From Antilocapra americana (Eukaryota; Chordata; Mammalia; Artiodactyla; Antilocapridae), in the NCBI GenBank assembly GCA_007570785.1, contig ML664161.1, positions 17,456,101-17,520,100 on the forward strand: a DNA stretch of 64,000 bases, written 5' to 3'. Shown in pieces: positions 33,114-45,474 of the stretch (position 1 is its first letter; each line of letters begins with the position of its first letter). The notes beneath the pieces are model-generated. The model was not told the origin of the DNA, ran no database searches, and saw only the letters and a program-made list of their open reading frames with translations. A program made the translations under genes and the position numbers.

Positions 33114-36100
33114 CTATAGAAAGAAAGAAAAAAGGAATAGTTATATTATTGGATTCTCCAATTTCTGCCTGGTGAAAAACTATTACCTTGTTTTAAGAAC
33201 TGTTTATCTAAGATGAAATAAGCAGAAATGAAATTTTGAGTTTTTTAAAAAAATAACTGACTGGAACTGGATGACCAAAAACACAATTAATATATTTGAT
33301 CAATGGGAAATGAGTATTCCAATGAGGGAGATTTATACACACACAAAACAGCACCTTTTGAAAAAGCTTAAACAGAAATGAGATTTTAAAAAATTCTCAT
33401 GTGATTTTGAAATAGTGTAAGTTACCTTTCTCATAAATGAACACTGATTTATTGTATTATTATAAATCATGAAATTGTCAGCCTTCCGAGTTTTGTTGGA
33501 AGACCCCACTCTAGTTCCTTTTCCAGTTATCAACAGTCCCTTCATGATGTCACCTACAGCTGCTTTCCTACTAAGCTGGTTTGAGTGAGTCTCAAAAAAG
33601 TGTGGCCCCAAACCAGCAAGTATCAGCAATCAGTAAGCTTGGTTAAGAGGCAAATATATGGGTTCCATCCTAGACCTACAGAATTAGAAGCTCTCTGTTG
33701 TGTGCTTCGTCGCTCAGTCGTGTCTGACTCTGTTATCCCATGGACTATAGCCCTCCAGGCCCCTCTGTCCATGGGGATTCTTCAGGCAGGAATACAGTTA
33801 ATACCAGCTGAGTTTTGTAAAATATGTTATGCAGTCAAATACCAAATATTTACCACCCCATTGAAGCCAAAACCCTCTTAATGAGAGACCTCTCACATGA
33901 AAGTAAAAGGACTTAAACACTGAATCATGGATTTTGTGGTCTATATTTTGGTATTCCGTTCAATCTTTCAACAGAGCCTAGGCTGCTTAGAAGTGTACCA
34001 GAAACTAATAAATATATCCTATAGTTCTCTAACTCGGTAATCACTAGTTTAAAAAGTCGTCTAAATGGATAGGGGGGAAAAAGTTTTTCTTAGTTTCATT
34101 AACTGAAATTCAACATTTTCTTTAAGAATGTAGACACCCCTCATGCCCCACCCCAACAAGTAATCAGCAGATTAAGATACATCACAACTGCAAGTCTCAA
34201 AATATGGTTAATGCTTATCATTACTTCCAAATGACAGTAGTTACTAGATCTGCTTATTAGTCTATAAGTAAATTTTCCATTCAGTATTTATTTAAAGATA
34301 CCAAAACAGCAAGTAGACCCAGCTTGGGAGACAATGCTCACAAACAAATCAGGCATTTTCCTTACAACAGCCAAGATTTAGCTATAAAATCATCCCATTA
34401 ATAACAATTAGTCACCCCAACAAAATGTGTTAACTCTAATGATACTTACCCTTGTCTGGGTGATTTAAAAGCATAATTCGTCGATGAGCATCTCTTATTT
34501 TGGCTTTATTGGCAGTAGGGCTAATTTAAAAAAGGAAAAGGCATTATTTACTTCAGACTAGTTCTGGGTCACATTAAAAAACTATAAATGTAAATTGAAA
34601 ATTGTGAAACTGGATTAAGTCAATAAAACAGTATGAAAAGCTACTTAGCCTCTTCTCTAACACAAGGAAGATGACTATTCTAAATCACAACTAAACAGAG
34701 CTCCTTAGAAAAATAAGGTATTCTCAAAAATTGAGTTGAACTTGAAACTTTATTACAACAATCCTGTTATTGGAAAGCATGTTTAAGTATCTGGAAATGA
34801 AAGACTTTCACCACAAAATTTGTCACTCAGTTACAGAGAATAACACTGAGTACTCTTTATCTGTTGAAAAACCTACCTCCAGTGAGTTAAAAAGTACTTC
34901 TGTGTCAGTAGGCCTTCTCTTTGGACTTTTGTAGGGAATGTTAAGGTTTAAAAAAATGTATATAATAGATGGAAGTCCCTGGCAGTCCAGTGTTTTAAGA
35001 CTGCCTGCTTCCACTGCAGGGAGCATGGGCTTGATCCCTAGTTGGGGAACTTAAGATCCCACATGCTGCACGGTGTGGCCAAAGATAAAATGACTCCTAA
35101 TAAAAGAAGGTCTTTCTTATAGTTGCTTATAGCTCTAAATTTGAAAGAAAAATATTAAAAATGTAAGAAATTATTTTACCTTACACCTAGTATTAATGCT
35201 GCTTCCCGTTTTGTCATTTTGGGTTCAAACCCACCTCTGTAATAGCCACCACTGAAGGCCTGAAAGAGGAAATTGATTTGTAGGAAAAGATTATCAAACT
35301 GAATGCTAAAAAAATGTCTATAAATGTTCACAGAACCAGCAGAAAACTTTTAAGAGTAATTCCTATGGTATTTTAGCTTATAAGTAGCAACAGGTATTTT
35401 AATGATCATTAAACATCCATTTCCAACGTCCCACCCTGCCAGACAACCTAAACTGTCAAAGATAACAAGACAAAATAGTAGTGCCTCAAAGCCAGTTCTT
35501 TTGGGAGTGAAGGGAAGATTATTCCAAGCTAAGCCATGTTCAAATAAAAACTCTGACCTCAGACTATGACTAAATGTTTTAGACCAAGTGCTTTCTAGGA
35601 TCTGGAGATCTTTTGAGCAAGTTGTTCAAGGATATTTTGAGGTTCAAGGCAGCTACTAAAACAAGACTTTAAGACAGGTTCTAAGAAAATCAGGCTATTT
35701 AGTCCATTGACCTCAATGTGTCAGAAATCATACTGATAAAGCCTACCATTACCCACTATGTAACTCAATCACAACAATAAAAGGCAATTCTCTACAGAGA
35801 ATACGATTGTCAAAATATATTCACTCTGAATTTTGACCACAGAGGATATTATCACATTCAATCATACTTCAGAGCCCAATTAACTGCTGTGTTATCCTAG
35901 TAAGCTGTTAGGGAGTGCCATGGTCACACAGTAACAATGGGTCACTTCAGATCCCTAGATCCTTCTGTGCTTATGATGCAGAGCAGATGATGCTGAAGGT
36001 AATCACACATGAACAATAAAGTGACACTACCTTTCATGATACTAGAACTGTTAACATCTCTCCCCATCATATATAACATTTCATTCTTTAGAGTAGTCCC

Positions 36101-37201
36101 ATTACAAAGCTCAGAACGTCCAAATCTTTCTTGTGGGAAGCAACAGAAGGGGTCCAAAGCAATCACTTAGAACACCATGGATGTCTGGCTCTAGGCTTCA
36201 TACACAGCAAAGAATTAAAAGCTAAAAAGTCTTACAGATTTCGGTAGACTTTGAAAAACTTGTTTTACTTGAGGCTCCATATGTTTCATGGCTTGCAAAG
36301 CATAACGACCTAAAAACAAAAGCAACAAAATAACTAAAAAGTCCTCAACGTCCCCTACTTCAGTTCCATCCCCAAACCATAAACAAACCTGCAAATCCTG
36401 CAGCAGCAATGGTCAGTCCAACTGCTACCACTGTACTGGCCTGGTAAAGGGAAGCAGAGTTAAGTATTTATTTCTCTCATTCTCACCCTAGCCTATGATG
36501 CCCATTCTCCCATCTCAACTCACTACAAAATTTATTTCAACGGGAGAAACAACTTTGAGGATGAAAATACTCTGCCCAAGGATCCTGCAAATTTTACATC
36601 CAATGCATTGTAAAGGCTTTCACTACGGGAGGGGAAAAAAAAGCAAGTCGATTTGCTTATTTTACAACAATGAAAAGGATGATTTCCCGCCCCTTGAAAA
36701 CTTCTTCACCGCAGGGAAAGTGAAGTCACATTCAAATTCAATCAAGAGTAATGGAAATAAAGTTTCAGCCAGACAAAGAACTGTTTACAGAGGGTTCCTG
36801 TAAATTCTGATTCAACGTTAAACGTGAGCTTAACAAAGAGATTAGCTTTTCATAGCACCTTCGGCCAAATATGTATAGGAATCGAGAAGTGTGTCACTCA
36901 GCAAGAGAAAAGGGGGATGACAGTGCAACGTAGATAAAGGACTGCGAGGAGGTGGAGGGGAACAGCAGGTATAATCAAGTGCGTTTCCATTTATCTCCGA
37001 GCCCTAGGGACGGCAGGCACAAAGGCCCGAGAGCGGTGAGCCAACAGCTTTGTGTCCTAGAGAGGGTGACTCCCCCAGGCGCTACACCCCCAGCTCAGAG
37101 TCGCATTAAGGAGACATCGGCGCCTCTCCTCCCACGCCTTGAGCAGAGGTTGAGAACTGGGCCTGAGATCGCCCAAGAGGCCGGAAGGCCGAACTCACCA
37201 T
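33043..37201 (-). CDS. DNAJC19: DNAJC19, TIM14-like mitochondrial J-protein (complete)
   Basis: Inner-membrane DnaJ protein related to yeast Tim14/Pam18. It stimulates mitochondrial Hsp70 at the TIM23 import motor and, by published work, interacts with prohibitins; loss in humans causes cardiomyopathy with ataxia. Join on the minus strand: 37201-37199, 36440-36389, 36309-36236, 35259-35180, 34520-34450, 33113-33043. This is 351 nt, 116 residues plus TGA, the normal length. Seen: short N-terminus, hydrophobic membrane segment at about residues 4-19, linker, and a C-terminal J domain at about 62-116 with the catalytic HPD motif at 90-92. All splice sites are GT-AG and the frame is intact. The start is the first ATG of the CpG-rich first exon, followed at once by a gtgagt donor. 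Convergent with FXR1. Confidence 0.97.
33698..33796 (-). mobile_element. Bov-tA/BOVA2 SINE fragment, antisense, in DNAJC19 intron 5
   Basis: cgtcgctcagtcgtgtctgac to ttcaggcaggaatac is the reverse complement of the Bov SINE 3' part. Because DNAJC19 is on the minus strand, the SINE is in gene sense. Confidence 0.85.
33797..34449 (-). other. DNAJC19: DNAJC19 intron 5, 5' part
   Basis: Unique A+T-rich intron sequence; no element recognised. Confidence 0.55.
34450..34520 (-). CDS. DNAJC19: DNAJC19 coding exon 5 (residues 70-94, HPD motif)
   Basis: Encodes [20 protein letters not shown] and PDK: helix II of the J domain ending in His-Pro-Asp, which is needed to trigger Hsp70 ATP hydrolysis. Acceptor attag, donor gtaagt. 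Confidence 0.95.
34971..35088 (+). mobile_element. CHR-type tRNA-derived SINE, in DNAJC19 intron 4
   Basis: ggaagtccctggcagtccagtg, gcttccactgcagggagc, gggcttgatccctag, ggggaacttaagatccc and gtggcc match the older artiodactyl tRNA-derived SINE head rather than Bov-tA. Confidence 0.75.
35180..35259 (-). CDS. DNAJC19: DNAJC19 coding exon 4 (residues 44-70)
   Basis: Encodes [20 protein letters not shown] and ALILGVS, the glycine/tyrosine-rich lead-in and helix I of the J domain. Acceptor ttcag, donor gtaaaa. The Ser70 codon is split AG/C. Confidence 0.94.
35260..36235 (-). other. DNAJC19: DNAJC19 intron 3
   Basis: 976 nt with no recognised repeat or gene. Confidence 0.6.
36236..36309 (-). CDS. 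DNAJC19: DNAJC19 coding exon 3 (residues 19-43)
   Basis: Encodes [19 protein letters not shown] to LPKS, the linker between membrane segment and J domain. Acceptor tttag, donor gtaaga on the minus strand. Confidence 0.94.
36389..36440 (-). CDS. DNAJC19: DNAJC19 coding exon 2 (residues 2-19, membrane segment)
   Basis: Encodes [17 protein letters not shown] plus the first base of Gly19: the hydrophobic transmembrane or targeting segment. Acceptor accag, donor gtttgt (minus strand, plus 36383-36388). The following intron is only 79 nt. Confidence 0.93.
36441..37198 (-). other. DNAJC19: DNAJC19 intron 1
   Basis: 758 nt. Its first 200 bases (plus 37000-37198) lie in the CpG-rich promoter zone and include a ccggaag ETS-like motif at plus 37181-37187. 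Open frames here are by-products of high G+C. Confidence 0.65.
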
Positions 37202-37480
37202 GGCACCTGCTCGATTCCCTTGCCTCCACCAGGAGCGCGGTTCATCCCAGCCCACCAAGTTTACGCCTCTATCACAAAGCGACTCGGCCACCACCAGCAC
37301 TTACAAACCACCTAGGCAAGGGCGCCCCAGAAAATACGGCAGTGGCGGCCGTAAACTAGGTCGGAAAAGTGTCGTAAAAGTGGGCCTGTGGACGGGAAGG
37401 AAAAGGTCGCTCAAGCAGCGGGCGAGTGGAGAACGCGACTTTGGATTGGCTGGTGGGTGGGCGGGTCACCTCCTTATTGG
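37000..37480 (-). promoter_or_regulatory. DNAJC19: DNAJC19 CpG-rich promoter region
   Basis: A local rise in CpG and G+C within A+T-rich surroundings, covering exon 1. On the minus strand there are two CCAAT boxes (plus ATTGG at 37445-37449 and 37476-37480) and a GC box (plus 37459-37465) about 250-280 bases upstream of the start codon. This is the usual TATA-less housekeeping layout. The exact start of transcription is not visible. Confidence 0.75.
37199..37201 (-). CDS. DNAJC19: DNAJC19 coding exon 1 (start codon only)
   Basis: The minus strand reads ATG followed directly by gtgagt (plus 37193-37198). Only Met1 is coded here; the rest of the exon, upstream to about 37.4 kb, is 5' UTR in a CpG-rich region. 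Adjoins exon 2 in phase 0. Confidence 0.9.
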
Positions 37481-37559
37481 GTTCAAAGGTGGGGCTTCTC
37501 GGCGTTTTGTCCTTCAAGTCTGGCCCCGTTTTTTCCTTTGCTCCTGGGCCTAGAGTATT

Positions 37560-40500
37560 TGGGAATACTACGGGAAGAGTTTTGGTATAGAAGGGCATGA
37601 ACATACTGTGTAGCTTCACTCTCAACGTTTTTCTTTCTTTACATCTTAGAACCTTCACTTGGCGTTTATTTTGTTTGTAACAATCAAGGGTAATGAATAT
37701 CCATATACTTGCCGTTACAGTTCCACCATAAAGCCAAATAAATGTAGCAATACAGTATAGCAAAAAGATGTTCTCCTAGAAAATCAAAGGAGCAAACCAT
37801 ATTGTTTCAGGGGTTGTTCTGTGGCATTCTTTTATTTAAAATAATTTTATTTAAATACATGACTTGATGGGAACTTGTGTGAATATTTGGGGTTTGGTTT
37901 TGTGGAATGGAATTACCACTCAAGGAAAGTTAATAGTCTGATCATGGGATCTCAGAATCACCTCAACTGAAAAATGCTATTTAATATTACTCCCTTTCTC
38001 AAAATAAAAAGTAATGTCTGGTTTTGCCTTACAGGGTATCATGTATCTATACATAACAGGAGAAGGGAAAAACAATGGAGACAATAATGAAAATTTTGCA
38101 GTGTGTTGTTTGTATAATGAAAATAAATTTGGAATTCCTACTTAGGACTTAGAAAGTATCAGAAGTCTGTTTACATTGCAATGCAATTTTGCTTTGATGA
38201 CCTCTTTGGTTATTAGACAAATATGTGAATTTGTTGGCTTTGTTTTCCTGTTCTGTAAAAAGAGTATAGTAAAATGAGCTATAATGTAATGTCTTATTAG
38301 CAAACTATCCAAAACTGAGATCCTAGTGGAAAGTGTACATCTTCCTTTTTTGCCTTTTTAAAATCTAGTTCTTAACCCAGCAACTACAAGAGATAAGTAG
38401 GACATATGACCTTGGGATCAAATTGCCTGAAAAAAGTTTAAAGTTCCTATGTTTAAAACTTCCTGTTACATATGGTTTTGGTATATACAAGCTATGATAT
38501 ATAGCTTGCTTGAGGAACACAAGCCTAGACTTAAGAAATCAGGAGTGGACAACATAGACACTTGAAGTACAGATAGCTGTTTTTGGATGCAAATCAAATT
38601 AGATGCATAACCCGTCTTTGTCACTTACTATTTATGTGCATTTGGGCAAGTTATTCCTGACTCTTTATTTTCTCATTTGTAAAACAAGAGTATGATGGCT
38701 ATCTTGCCAAATTTTTGTAAGGATAGAGATGTATATTGTGTATTCTATACATGCTTATTGCTTAGTGTTGCTCTTATTACTAAGGAAGGTCAGAGGGAAG
38801 TCAGAGTGCAAAGTTCTTCCCAGTTCTCATGACACTTCATTCATGGGTGCAAGCACACTAAGGGCAAGGGAAAAACCCTTAAAAGCAATTTTTAAAAAAG
38901 TCTATTGACTGATAAATGAGTAATCACTACTGGTTTCTTCTAGCCTGTGGTGTCTGCGAGCATACCTTGACTTGTGACTGCATAACTTCAATCTTCAAGA
39001 AAGGTCTGTATCTTGAAATCTCTTTCTACTCTGTCATCATGTTGCCTTTCTCCTCTGTGTGTGTGTAGAATCTTCACAGCCTCCTTTTTAAAGGATACAT
39101 AATTGCATGTAGGGCCCACCTGTATAAATCCAGGATAATATCCCCATTTTAAGATCCTTAAGTTTATCATAGCTGCAAAGATTTTGTCATATAAGGTAAT
39201 ATTCACAGGTTCCAGGTTTTTGGTATCTTTGGGGGTTATTATTTAGGCTACCATAGGGAATAAGAGAAGACAGTAGAGGGGACTTGGAATGACCAGATAA
39301 TGAGAAAAGTCTCAAGCACATCTACTCAATTTCTCCTCTCAAATTTGTCGACCAAGTAAGTCACTTTGGGGGAGGAATAAGTGAGAGATTATATAGGGAG
39401 TATCTAGAAGTAGTCTTGAATTGTGACTTTCAAACACTTTTTGACCATAACTCTTATTAATAGTAAGAAATATATTTTAGTTTGTGATTCTAGGAAACAA
39501 ATACATGCTTGAATGTGCATGTGCACACACACGCATTGAATTTAATGTGAATTTAAATTGAACTTAATGAAAATTAATGTTTATGAGATAGTACTTGCAC
39601 TTACTTCCTGAGATGTATACTGGTCTTTCCTATTTGTTTAAAAAAAAAAGTCGAGAAAATCCATCAAGTTGCAGTCCACTAATTGGTCATAAACTGAAGT
39701 TTGGGGAACATTATTCCATGAAAATCCACCATTGGAAATTAATGCCAGGCATATAAAATTTGTTCCTTCCCAAAAACCATGTGCCAGACACGGTGCTAAA
39801 TGCTTCATGTTGATTATTTCACTTCATAACAGTAATATTTATTTCTGTTTGGCAGGTGAGGATATTTTGCAATATATTTGTTCCCCACCCCTCAAGATCC
39901 CTTTCTATTGTTTTCCATTCTGCTCTGTTTCCCAGAGGGGCACAGGAGGCTAGGAGGCTGAAGTTAATGGACTACATCAATGGATTCCTTTGACTTCTAG
40001 CTTGGGGTTCAGTTATGTCTGATCAGCAGATCAGAAAGCAGGAGAAGAGTGAGTTCATGGTCTTCATTTCTCCATCTTCCTTTCTGGTAGTTGCCAAAAG
40101 CTGACTGAGTTTGTCCACTGAAGAGTACAGTTCCTGTTGTGTGTGCGTTCAGGTAATTACTCCCACTCCTTGTTCTTTCAGGTATGTATAAGGGTAATAA
40201 TGATTCCATTGGCCCCCAAAGCCATGCTGGACACTAAGCACTTGATCATTATTTGCTGATTTCCCTTTATCCTGTCTGTATCCTCGTAAACAGTCCCTAA
40301 TTAAAATTTCTTTAGTTACTCCATTGGGAGATGCCATGTCTTTCCAGCATGAATGGTGGCTTTTAGAAGAGATTGCTACAATCAAGCAGATGATAGTAGC
40401 AGTGGAAATGGAAGGAAGTGGCTGGACTCCTGCTAATATTTTGAAGGAAGAACTGATAGGATTTTCTGATGGATGAGATGTAGTATGTGAGAGAAAGAAA

Positions 40501-41578
40501 GGATTCAAGAGTGATTCCCAAGCAGTAGGCTTGGGTTGTTGGAAGACTGAAGTTGCCACTTAATGGGACTGGAGAGACTTCAGGAAGAGCAAGTGGGGGG
40601 TGGGAGATTTTGTTGTGTTAAGTTTGAAATATCAACTAGGTATCCGAAAAGTTTTAAGTAGGCATTTGAATATAAAAGTCCTGTGTCAGGAGAGAGATCT
40701 GAGAGTCATCAGTCCATAGATGATCTTCAAAACCATGGAACAGATGAAATCATCCATTGGATGAGTGGAGAGAAAAGAAGGATAAGGGCTGTTTTGATAT
40801 CTTTCATATTTGGAATTTGGAGAGATGAGGAAAAGCCAGAAAATTAGACTGAAAAAGGTTGACCAGAAACCAGGTAAGTGTGGTGTCCTGGAAGCCTAAT
40901 GAAGACATTGTTCAGTGGAGAAACTGTATAAAATGCTGCTAATAGTCACAATAAAAAACAACTGAGAATTGACTACTAGAGATCATTGGTGATACTTATG
41001 AGAAGAGTTTCTGCAACATGATGGGACAAAAGTCTGACTGGAGTGGATTCAAGAGAGGATGGGAAGATAAAGAGTGGAGATATGCATCATAAAACATCTC
41101 TTTCAAGGATTTTTGCTGAAAAGGGAATTAGAGAAATATGACAGTACTCAGAGAAGCAGTTTAAGAAAGGTTTTTCTGCTTTTTTCTTAAGATGGAAGAA
41201 ATAAAAGCATGTTTACCTGCTATAGAAATGATCTTACAGCAGGAAAAAATTGGACCAAATTCATTGAATCATCTAATTTAAGAATGAGAAGAAAATATAG
41301 AGATCATTTTCCCCACAACAGCTTTTGTTTTTTTTTTATAAATGAAGAAACTCAGCTTCAAAATGGTAGACTAACTTTTCCAAAGCCCTGATAGTGTCCA
41401 GTAATTGCTTACCCTTATTGTCCACTTTCCAGATGTATATAATGTTAGGGTCATAAGAGGGTCATAGAATCGCCTTTCCCTGTATTTCCTTACCACCCTT
41501 TAGGAGTTTACTCACATCTGGGTCAATGGAGTTCTAGTTCCTGACTAGCAGCCATTTAACCCATGATTCCGTTGTAGA
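37560..41578. other. Intergenic, no supported gene
   Basis: Holds a MIR copy at about 38600-38790, a MIR/L2-like stretch at about 39775-39870 and a degraded interspersed repeat of unclear family at about 40380-41180 that resembles sequence I have seen dispersed in mammals. No coding region supported. Confidence 0.5.
38600..38790 (+). mobile_element. MIR SINE
   Basis: tttgtcacttactatttatgtg, tttgggcaagttattcctgac and ctcatttgtaaaac in MIR order. Confidence 0.7.
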
Positions 41579-41785
41579 TGGGCTTCCCTTGTGGCTCAGC
41601 TGGTTAAGAACCTGCCTGCAATGTGGGAGACCTGGGTTCCATCCCTGGGTTGGGAAGATCCCCTGGAGGAGGGAAAGGCTACCCATTCCAGTATTCTGGC
41701 CTGGAGAATTCCATAGATGGTATAGTCCATGAGGTCACAAAGAGTAGGACATGACTGAGCAACTTTCACTTTCACTTTCTCTTGT
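41579..41785 (+). mobile_element. Bov-tA SINE, sense, full length
   Basis: gggcttcccttgtggctcag, ctgcaatgtgggagacctgg, ttgggaagatcccctggagg, cctggagaattcc and gacatgactgagcaac, followed by a ctttcactttcactttc tail. Confidence 0.92.
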
Positions 41786-44157
41786 AGACAGCCACTCATA
41801 CAATGCTGTATGTAAAACTAAACAGCACTCAGTAAATGTTTAGTTCCTTTCCCTTCTCCTTCATTCCATCCCTTTTTATCCTCTTCCTGTTTATCTCCAG
41901 TGATTCTACCATGACCTGGCAATCTACCACTGGGAATTCATCCTGTTTTCCCCTGTTTGGAAGTCAGTATTCTTAGTATAATTATCATACTGAGCTGTGA
42001 TCAACAGACTCCTTCATGAAGTGCTTTAAGAGTCTCTTTTGCTATTATAGCTAGTAAAAAGAATGTTCTAATGCTGGTACAGAATGGATGGAAGAAAGGA
42101 GATATTTAGAGCAAGTGAGATGGAGGACAGGTCTGGGTAGGAATGCCTAGGGCAGTGGGAAGTGGAGGGGGTGCTGGAAAATCAGAAGGCTGAAGTCCAG
42201 CCACCCTTTCCTCCTGCTGGATTCATCTGCATCCAAGTCAGGTGATCCCACCCTGCCTTGTGCCTATTATAAAATAATTTTTTAAAAAATAAAAAAAATA
42301 ATTTCTAACTATTTCTCCTGTGATTTTCTTTCCTTTTTCTTTATCTTGCTTTATTTTTTCCTCACTGCATCTGTTTTAGTCTGACTTCCTACTTTCCTTT
42401 CTAATTACAAGAACCATTGTCCTAATTAAAAGTCCAGAGCATGTGAGTGGAGGGGAGGACCAAAGAATTGCAATGTGTTTGACTGGAATAATGGCATGTG
42501 TTTAGGGATAAAGACTCTGCTATCTTCTCAGGCTGTAGGGAAGAAAATTGAGGCACTCAGGATTTCAGGGGAAAGTTGGAAATTGGGGTAAAGACTAGAT
42601 GTCTTTCCCCAATGGAGATTTCCCAGCGAAGCCTCTATTTCGTTCCATTGTTGCGTGTCTTTTTCCATTGCCTTTCTCAGTTCTTTACTCCCTTCCCTAT
42701 CCAGAGTTCCAGTTGTATGCAGCAGCTTTATGTGTTGAATAAAGCGAACCCTTCCTGCTGAGCTGTCAGCAAGTGGAACTGACCAACAGAACAGTCTGTG
42801 TAAGCGCATCTTTTGCTTGGGCCAGACAGACAAGTGCAATTATTTGACTGCTGGAGATTGCCTCTAAATGAGGGTGAAATGGTGGGTCTGAGACTTGGTG
42901 GTGAATATTATTCATAATATAGTGTCATACATTAATAGCATAGTGTCATGTGAAACAAAGCTACACTAGAAGATCTTCCTGAAATCCCATTTTAAATTAC
43001 ACTTTCAGGGAGCTAGCCGATGGAGGAGATGAGAAATAATAAAGCAAGGAGTCTTTAAGCAACTGGTTGGGAGTTTCAGTGTGACCTCGGCTGTAGTTCA
43101 GAGAATATGCATTGCTGTCATGAGTTCTTTGGTGGCTGGAGTGAAGCATGGGATTCCTCTCTGGTTAATTGTCATAGAAGTTACATTATGGTAGTGCTCT
43201 ACTATGAAAAATGATCTTAATTTCCATCATTAAAATTCTTGAAGAGAGTCCATTGCAAAAAAATGTATAAAATTCCTTCCAGCTACTGTGATGTCCTCAG
43301 TAAATAATAGTCAAGTACCGAAGTCCACCCATCACAAACAACTCTTCCAGACTCCTCCACTTCTTCATTCATAAAACTCAGTCCTGCCAAATGGACTTGT
43401 CACCATTATTCTCCAGATATGTCCTGCAGTCCACTGTCCCTGGACTTCAGTAAAAGTAATTCGCTCCATTCCAAGTGCCGTTCCCCAATCCCAGCTCTGT
43501 CTGTCAGTTGAAAGCCCAGACTAAATGTGCCTTCTGTCAAGTCTTCTTTGTTCATTTGTCTGCAACAGGCATTCACAAACTTTTTATGTAAAGTAACAGT
43601 AGAATTCTAGGCTTTGTCACATACAGCCTCTGTATTCTTTCCTGTTTTATCGAAATGTGAAAACTATCCTTAGCTCATGGTCCATTTAAAAATAGGCCAT
43701 AGGATAAATTTGGTTCATGGACCATAGTTAGTCAATCCATAGGCTGGAGTGGTCTCTACTGTCTCTAAAGTTCTGTACAATTTCATTTGTGTTATATATA
43801 CCACTTACCATGCCTAGCCTTGTTATACAAATTGTTGGTATACAACTATCTTCTCTATTGAACTAAAGATTCTTGAGAGTATAAATAGTATCTTGTGTAC
43901 TTTATCCCCTGCAACATCTGTTATGGTATCTGAACACAGAAAGTACTCAAAAGGTATTTATTAAATGAATGCATAAATTATTTAAATTATCTCCCAGCAA
44001 GAACATAATTTATTTCCCAACAACTCTTCAAAGCCCTTAATTTTCTGATAGGTAGGTCTTCTACTGCTACTCAGATCCTGGACCATTAATATGACCATGA
44101 GCACCATAAGTGGAACTGGTAATTAGATGTAGAATATTGTTTTCATTTATTAAACAT
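41786..44157. other. Intergenic, no supported gene
   Basis: No coding region. Contains an ancient MER-type fragment at about 43560-43745 and an L2-like stretch at about 43790-43985; the rest is not recognised. Confidence 0.45.
43560..43745. mobile_element. Ancient DNA-transposon-like (MER) fragment
   Basis: gcattcacaaactttttatgtaaag, aattctaggctttgtcac and tttggttcatggaccatag resemble the widespread mammalian element also seen at 59045-59240. Family name not assigned. Confidence 0.4.
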
Positions 44158-44272
44158 TGTAGCTGGGAGAAATACCAATAACCTCAGATACGCAAATGAC
44201 ACCACCCTTATTGCAGAAAGCAAAGAAGAACTAAAGAGTCTCTTGATGAAAGTGAAAGAGAAGAGTGAGATC
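44158..44272 (+). mobile_element. BovB fragment, sense, reverse transcriptase catalytic region
   Basis: Plus strand reads NNLRYANDTTLIAESKEELK: the YADD region of BovB with the catalytic motif altered to YAND. It stops where the 3' tail of the antisense copy begins. Confidence 0.85.
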
Positions 44273-44649
44273 AGTATCAGTCAGTTCAGTCACTCAGTCA
44301 TGTCCTACTCTTTGCTACCCAATGAAAAACAGCATGCCAGGCCTCCCTGTCCATCACTAACTCCCAAAGTCCATCCAAACCCATGTCCGTCGAGTCGGTG
44401 ATGCCATCCAGCCATCTCATCCTCTCTCCCCCTTCTCCTGCCCTCAATTCTTCCCAGCATCAGGGTCTTTTCCAATGAGTCAACTCTTCGCATGAGGTGG
44501 CTAAACTATTCGAATTTTAGCTTCAACATCAGTCCTTCCAATGAACACCCAGGACTGATCTCCTTTAGGATGGACTGGTTGGATCTCCTTGCAGTCCAAG
44601 GGACTCTCAAGAGTATTCTCCATCACCACAGTTCAAAAGCATCAATTCT

Positions 44650-45474
44650 TCAGCACTCAGCCTTTTTCATTGTCCAACTCTCACAACCATACATGACTAC
44701 TGGAAAAACCATAGCCTTGACTAAACGAACCTTTGTTGGCAAAGTAATGTCTCTGCTTTTCAATATGCTATCCAGGTTGGCCATAACTTTCCTTCCAAGG
44801 AGTAGGCATCTTTTGATTTCATGGCTGCAATCACCATCTACAGTGATTTTGGAGCCCAAAAAATTAAAGTCCGACACTGTTTCTACTGTTTCCCCATCTA
44901 TTTCCCATGAAGTGATGGGACCAGATGCCATGATTTTAGTTTTCCTAATGTTGATTTTTAAGCCAATTTTTTCACTCTCCTCTTTCACTTTCATGAAGAG
45001 GTTCTTTAGTTCCTCTTCAGTTTCTGCCATAAGGGTGGTGTCGTCTGCATATTTGAGGTTATTGATATTTCTTCTGTTAATCTTGATTCCAGCTTGTGCT
45101 TCTTCCAGCCCAGCATTTCTCATGATGTACTCTGCATATAAGTTAAAAAAGCAGGGTGACAATATACAGCCTTGATGTACTCCTTTTCCTATTTGGAACC
45201 AGTCTGTTGTTGCATGTCCAGTTCTAACTGTTGCTTCCTGACCTGCATACAGGTTTCTTAAGAGGCAGGTCAGGTGATCTGGTAATCCCATCTCTTTCAG
45301 AATTTTCCAGTTTATTGTGATCCACATAGTCAAAGGCTTTGGCATAGTCAATAAAGCAGAAGTAGATGTTTTTCTGGAATTCTCTTGCTTTTTCGATAAT
45401 CCAGTGGATGTTGGCAATCTGATTTCTGGTTCCTCTGCCTTTTCTAAAACCAGCTTGAACATCTGGAAGTTCAC
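44650..45474 (-). pseudogene. BovB reverse transcriptase remnant (274 codons open)
   Basis: Carries the fingers/palm motif [19 protein letters not shown], the catalytic NNLKYADDTTLM, and the following KTKIMASGPITSWEIDGE and VSDFNFLGSKITVDGD segments of RTE-clade reverse transcriptases. The first about 60 codons read from a shifted frame. Part of the antisense copy, not an independent gene. Confidence 0.88.

Noticed and set aside
34971..35088. tRNA gene
   Set aside because: tRNA-like head with a gatccctag B-box look-alike belongs to a SINE; no cloverleaf with proper acceptor stem.
36952..37359. 135-codon plus-strand frame in the DNAJC19 promoter as a gene
   Set aside because: High G+C lowers stop frequency; it runs antisense across DNAJC19 exon 1 and shows no known motif.
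37356..37763. 135-codon minus-strand frame upstream of DNAJC19
   Set aside because: Overlaps the promoter, low-complexity proline/threonine-rich start, no domain.
44492..45175. 227-codon plus-strand frame
   Set aside because: It is the complementary strand of BovB reverse transcriptase; the same pattern recurs over every antisense BovB copy.
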